The translations under genes and the position numbers were made by a program. The notes below the pieces were generated by a model, which saw only the letters and a program-made list of their open reading frames with translations, did not search any database and was not told where the DNA came from. Shown in pieces: positions 60,308-64,000 of a DNA stretch of 64,000 nucleotides (within the stretch, counting starts at the first letter, position 1; each line of letters begins with the position of its first letter). Origin of the DNA: Vulcanisaeta distributa JCM 11217 (GTDB taxonomy: Archaea; Thermoproteota; Thermoprotei; Thermoproteales; Thermocladiaceae); contig NZ_BBBJ01000001.1 of assembly GCF_001316005.1 (NCBI RefSeq), positions 266,842-330,841 of the forward strand, given 5' to 3'.

Positions 60308-61475
60308 AGTTCTACCTCTGGCAGTCCTCTCGTCAGTATTCTGTGAATTACTATTTTCTGCGCCTCATTGGTGCCCTCAGCAATCTCAAGGACCTTGGCA
60401 TCCCTGTAAGCCCTCTCGGAGAAGCTCTCCTTTGAGTATCCGAAGCCACCGAGTATTTGAACACCATCCCTCGCTATTTCAACGGCCATCTGCGCCGTGT
60501 ATAACTTAGCGATTGATGCGTAGAGTACGAATAATGGATCCTTATTATCATAAAGCCAAGCAGCCTTATAAGTCACAGTCCTGCCAATCTCAAGCTTCGT
60601 TTTCATGTCGGCTAACTGGAATTGAATCCACTCCCAATCAATCAATGGCTTGCCAAAGGCGGTCCTTGTTTTAGCCCACTCAAGTGCCTCATCAAGCACT
60701 CCCTGAGAAAGCCCAACAGCCACGCCCGAAATGCCAATCCTAGCTAGGTCCAGTGTGACCATAGCTATTTTGAATCCTTCATTGACCTTACCCAATACGT
60801 CATCATCACCAACTACGCAGTCATTGAATTTAACCTCAGCCTCGCCAGCACCCCCCCTCATACCCATCATTTCTAATTTACTAACCTCAACGCAATTGCT
60901 CCTTCTCACGATGAATGCCGTTACCGCCTTGTGCCTAGCCTCCTTGGGTCCTGTCCTCGCGAAGAGTAGGTAAACGTCTGCATAGGCTCCCTGCGTTATC
61001 CAAATCTTTCTACCGTTTATGACCCACTCACCACCCCCCCTCCTCTCAGCCTTGTTTCTATGGCCGCTGCGTCAGTGCCGCAGCAGGGCTCGGTTAAGGC
61101 GTATGATGCAACCCATTCACCACTGGCGATCTTTGGTAGTATCTCCTCTTTCTGCTTGCTACTACCGTACTTGAGCAGTGCATATACTATGTTGTCATTT
61201 ACTATCTCGGTTATGAAGCCTAGGGTTGGGCTGTATCGGCTCAACTCCTCAACAACCACAACACTACCCCCCCTAAGATCAATGCCCGGCCCACCATACT
61301 CAGGCGGTGCGGATGGCGTTAGGAAGCCCTGCTTACCAAGCTCCCTAATTAAATCCCTCGGATAGTAGTCCTCAAGGTCCATCTTTCTAGCTATGGGTAC
61401 TATATATCTCTCAGCGAACTCCTTAACACTATTCCTAATGAGCTGGTGCTCATCGGTTAGGAAGGGATCCGGCAT
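60304..61475 (-). CDS. Acyl-CoA dehydrogenase, first gene of pair (one frameshift)
   Basis: About 390 residues, paralogous to the downstream gene. SYALTEPCCGTDAAAIET, WINGRKIWITQGAYADVYLL after repair, EALEWAKTRTAFGKPL, VQILGGFGYSKESFSERAYRD and IAEGTNEAQKIVIHRIL are family motifs. The break near 61052 lies in the AERRGG segment. Having two diverged ACADs in one coupled unit suggests a heteromer or two chain-length specificities. No electron-transfer flavoprotein genes are in the window. Start ATG 61475. Confidence 0.9.
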
Positions 61476-61497
61476 ATAACTTAATAAAATTACTATG

Positions 61498-62046
61498 TTA
61501 ATAAGTATTACTAGGAGTTAGTGCTTTCTTACTTAGAAACATTATTAGTAATACTATGATTATTGAGATTATAAATAGTGAAAGATACCAGGTAAGTAAT
61601 GCCATAAACGAAACCGCACTAATACCGACCTCCTCAACCAATGACCTTAGTCCATTGAATACTGAAAGTTTCATGAGTATCCTCTCCATGATGTATGAGA
61701 GGTATATTATGAGCAGGGATAGAAGTAGAGAATAAGGCTCAAGAATTCCAATTAACAGTAGGTATAATGCAATACTTATCATTAGTGTAACCGTGTATGG
61801 CACTATTAAAGTTGATGGTACCAGGAAGCCGGTGATGGTTAGTAATGCCATATTAATTATGAATAGGTAGTTACTATACGTGGATCTGTATGATGCTATT
61901 ACCATGGATATAATGTTAATTATTATGCCAAGGAATGCCATACCTGAGCATTGACTATACCGCGTTAATACCAACTCAAGTATTAACCACACAATACTAA
62001 CTATCATGTATGAGATATAGTAGTTCAGCCTTACCATACGCGTCAA
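61498..62046 (-). CDS. Multi-pass membrane protein in MoxR operon
   Basis: A 182-residue, very hydrophobic protein with about five or six membrane segments (IVSIVWLILELVLTRYSQC, GIIINIISMVIASY, LLSLLIIYLSYIMERILM, LSLFIISIIIVLLIMFL). No family recognised. Its start overlaps the stop of the DUF58 gene by 4 nt, placing it third in the MoxR-DUF58 operon, where small membrane partners are common. Confidence 0.6.
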   Translation of the reverse strand: MTRMVRLNYYISYMIVSIVWLILELVLTRYSQCSGMAFLGIIINIISMVIASYRSTYSNYLFIINMALLTITGFLVPSTLIVPYTVTLMISIALYLLLIGILEPYSLLLSLLIIYLSYIMERILMKLSVFNGLRSLVEEVGISAVSFMALLTWYLSLFIISIIIVLLIMFLSKKALTPSNTY

Positions 62047-63137
62047 CCGCCCGCCTTAAGATTCAATAAAATAATTCTATTCTTACCGCCTATCGCGTTA
62101 ATTACCTTATTTAAATCCTCAATTAATGGTTCATCATCCATGGGAGCCTTAATATATGCTATGCCTAATAATTCATCCTTACTTAAATACTTACGAAAAT
62201 AACCTGGCAAGTCCATAAGCACATTATCTTCATTAGAAACGCTGATGACGTTAATTCTTATCTCACGCTCTAGGTATGGAATACCACCTCTACTCATAAC
62301 CCTCTCCTCAACGTGACCCCTACGCATAAGTATAACCCTAACCTCACCGCAATAACTAGTTGAATCACTTATTACCTGCAGGGCATCATCAATGGGTCTC
62401 TTACCATTCTGCGGTATCAACATTCTTGATGATGCATTAACTACGAATATTGGGCATGATCCATAATCGCTTCTATTAATCATCATTAATTCGCTAACCC
62501 TCGCACTCGTTAACCAGTGTATTGATGAGGCAGGTTTTTCGTAGTCGTAAGTCGATAGCGACCTAAAATCACCAAGCCTACCCTCCATTGATAAACCATG
62601 CTCGGCATAACCACCAACACCAATCTTACCGGAGGCACTAATTAGCTGTCTTGGTCTTACCACAACATCGACACAATCACAGAGAAGTAACCTTTGAATT
62701 GACAGGAATCCCAGTGGATCCCTCAGTTCCATTATTCCACCGATGATTTTAGCGCTTCCAATCCACCTACCCGTTAATTTCACAGTAAATTCATAATTAA
62801 CCCTAATATTCAGTGCACTAGATTGAATGTGAGGTGAATGAATTAGGTTAAGCCTCGCCTCCCATCGCATTGGCATACTTGATGAGATAATCGCGTTAAT
62901 CGATGTTGACGAATCCACCGTAAGCTCCACACTACTCTGGCTAAAGACTAACCGTGAATACAGAGCAACTAGCATTGCTAGTAGGTACCATGATAATATG
63001 TATGATGTAAATACTATGAAGAGCATTAAACCAAAGTATGTACCGAATAGGTTATTGGTCAGTAAACCAATGTAGGTGATGCCAGAGAGTACTAGGTACG
63101 TAATTAATAATTTATTACTTGGTATTACGCGTATCAT
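62043..63137 (-). CDS. DUF58 domain protein
   Basis: A 364-residue protein with two N-terminal membrane segments (YIGLLTNNLFGTYFGLMLFI, SYILSWYLLAMLVALYSRL), then a beta-rich region and the DUF58 signature DFRSLSTYDYEKPASSIHWL followed by ARVSELMMI. DUF58 proteins accompany MoxR AAA+ ATPases and contain a vWA-like half, here VFVNASSRML-like strands. It overlaps the MoxR gene stop by 4 nt. The complex is thought to act in protein assembly or metal insertion; the specific target is unknown. Confidence 0.82.
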   Translation of the reverse strand: MIRVIPSNKLLITYLVLSGITYIGLLTNNLFGTYFGLMLFIVFTSYILSWYLLAMLVALYSRLVFSQSSVELTVDSSTSINAIISSSMPMRWEARLNLIHSPHIQSSALNIRVNYEFTVKLTGRWIGSAKIIGGIMELRDPLGFLSIQRLLLCDCVDVVVRPRQLISASGKIGVGGYAEHGLSMEGRLGDFRSLSTYDYEKPASSIHWLTSARVSELMMINRSDYGSCPIFVVNASSRMLIPQNGKRPIDDALQVISDSTSYCGEVRVILMRRGHVEERVMSRGGIPYLEREIRINVISVSNEDNVLMDLPGYFRKYLSKDELLGIAYIKAPMDDEPLIEDLNKVINAIGGKNRIILLNLKAGG

Positions 63138-64000
63138 GACCTACGAAGCACCCTTTCCATGAGTGGCGTTGGCACTTGCTGAAGCAACTGCCTAATTAAT
63201 ACTGTACTGTCAGTGCCGAGAGTTATGATCCTGTGATTCAGGACGTACGGCGCCAGAATCTTTACATCATCGGGTATTACGTAATCCCTACCATCCAACA
63301 AAGCCCAGGCCCTAACCAACTTACTAAGTACCTGCGCAGCCCTTGGACTTGCTCCAAGCTTAACATCGCGGGCATTCCTCGTAGCCTTATCAAATTCACT
63401 ATGTACCTAATTATTGATTGATCAACGTATACCGAGTGCATTAGTGATTGAAGCAAATCAACATCCTCCTTACTCACCACGGTATTAATCGAATTAACAT
63501 TACCAAGGTCTATGTTCTCCGCAATCTTCAATTCTATATCCTCACTTGGGTATCCTAGTTTTATTCTTATCATGAATCTGTCTAGTTGTGCTTCTGGTAG
63601 TGGGTATGTTCCCTCAAGCTCAATCGGATTCTGAGTAGCTATTATCATGAATGGCTTCGGTAGTTCATACGACTTACCACCAATTGTTACCTGACCCTCC
63701 TGCATAGCCTCAAGCAAAGCAGACTGAACCTTAGGAGGAGCCCTATTAACCTCATCAGCAAGGACCACATTCGCGAAGATGGGGGGGCCAAACCTGACCT
63801 CAAAATCTCCAATCTTGGGATTGAAAATTAGGGAACCCGTTATGTCACTGGGCAGTAGGTCAGGTGTGAATTGAATACGACTGAAGGAGAGACCAAGGGC
63901 TTTTGCGAATGCCTTAACTAAAGTAGTCTTGGCAAGTCCTGGGTAGCCCTCAATCAGGGCGTGACCACCAGCAATTAAACATGCAAAGAGGAGCTTGACC
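63134..64000 (-). CDS. MoxR-family AAA+ ATPase, 5' end outside the window (one frameshift)
   Basis: At least 288 residues; the N-terminus continues beyond base 64000. HALIEGYPGLAKTTLVKAFA is Walker A of MoxR, VVLADEVNRAPPKVQSALLEA Walker B, MIIATQNPIELEGTYPLPEA sensor 1, and GASPRAAQVLSKLVRAWALL the sensor 2 region after repair. The break near 63386 is GG for GGG. FGPPIFAN has an extra Pro at a seven-G run in the plus strand; the family reads GPIFAN. First gene of a MoxR-DUF58-membrane protein operon. Confidence 0.92.

Overview
The window looks like a chromosomal segment of a hyperthermophilic crenarchaeon of the order Thermoproteales, probably close to Vulcanisaeta, Caldivirga or Thermocladium. 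The support is: PaREP1 and PaREP2b repeat-family proteins, archaeal ribosomal protein L38e, the KH/beta-CASP nuclease aCPSF1, bifunctional FBP aldolase/phosphatase, HMG-CoA reductase, a C/D box sRNA, two intron-bearing tRNAs (one intron at a non-canonical site), heavy AGG arginine codon use, and many leaderless genes whose first codon lies about 26 nt after a TATA-like box. No rRNA, CRISPR array, transposase or virus-like module was found.

Layout. 0-3.3 kb: L38e, two small helical proteins, a START-like protein, tRNA-Arg(CCT), a short-chain dehydrogenase and the front half of a glutamic peptidase. 3.3-6.1 kb: C/D box sRNA, Nudix, RtcA, peroxiredoxin. 6.1-18.5 kb is an accessory region: two PaREP2b genes, the back half of a glutamic peptidase, a GIY-YIG protein, an McrB/McrC-like restriction pair followed by PaREP1, a P-loop ATPase, two tandem retropepsin-like proteases and an intron-containing tRNA-Pro(TGG). 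18.7-31.9 kb: hydrolase, aCPSF1, membrane-anchored glucoamylase, EamA transporter, acyl-CoA synthetase, KaiC-like ATPase, a thiolase-like/OB-fold pair divergent from HMG-CoA reductase, and a cysteine hydrolase. 32-50 kb: flippase-like protein, MrfA-like helicase, phosphohexomutase, a nucleoside phosphorylase plus NCS1 permease operon, two MFS carriers, Pcm, aldehyde dehydrogenase with DUF779, a metal-receptor-like protein and a sugar-acid dehydratase. 50.3-64 kb: PaREP1/HEPN-like protein, tRNA-Thr(TGT), ATPase with partner, zinc ribbon plus C5 DNA methyltransferase, FBP aldolase/phosphatase, M19 dipeptidase, TrpRS, PUA protein, family-5-like uracil-DNA glycosylase, two coupled acyl-CoA dehydrogenases and a MoxR-DUF58-membrane operon cut by the window end.

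Two peculiarities govern how the DNA must be read. First, where conserved protein motifs or tRNA stems predict a run of four (sometimes five) G or C, the sequence very often shows seven (or eight), i.e. plus three, so conserved single glycines or prolines appear doubled without loss of frame. Second, about thirty genes carry single-base indels, mostly in short homopolymers. Both are most simply consensus-sequence errors, but the +3 regularity is strange and is the main item to verify. Genes broken only by such indels are given as one gene across the break.

Metabolically the segment combines gluconeogenesis, sugar-acid dehydration, external alpha-glucan hydrolysis, fatty/organic-acid CoA chemistry, mevalonate synthesis and purine/pyrimidine salvage, plus RNA processing and DNA repair. 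Defence is represented by the McrBC-like pair and possibly the lone cytosine methyltransferase.
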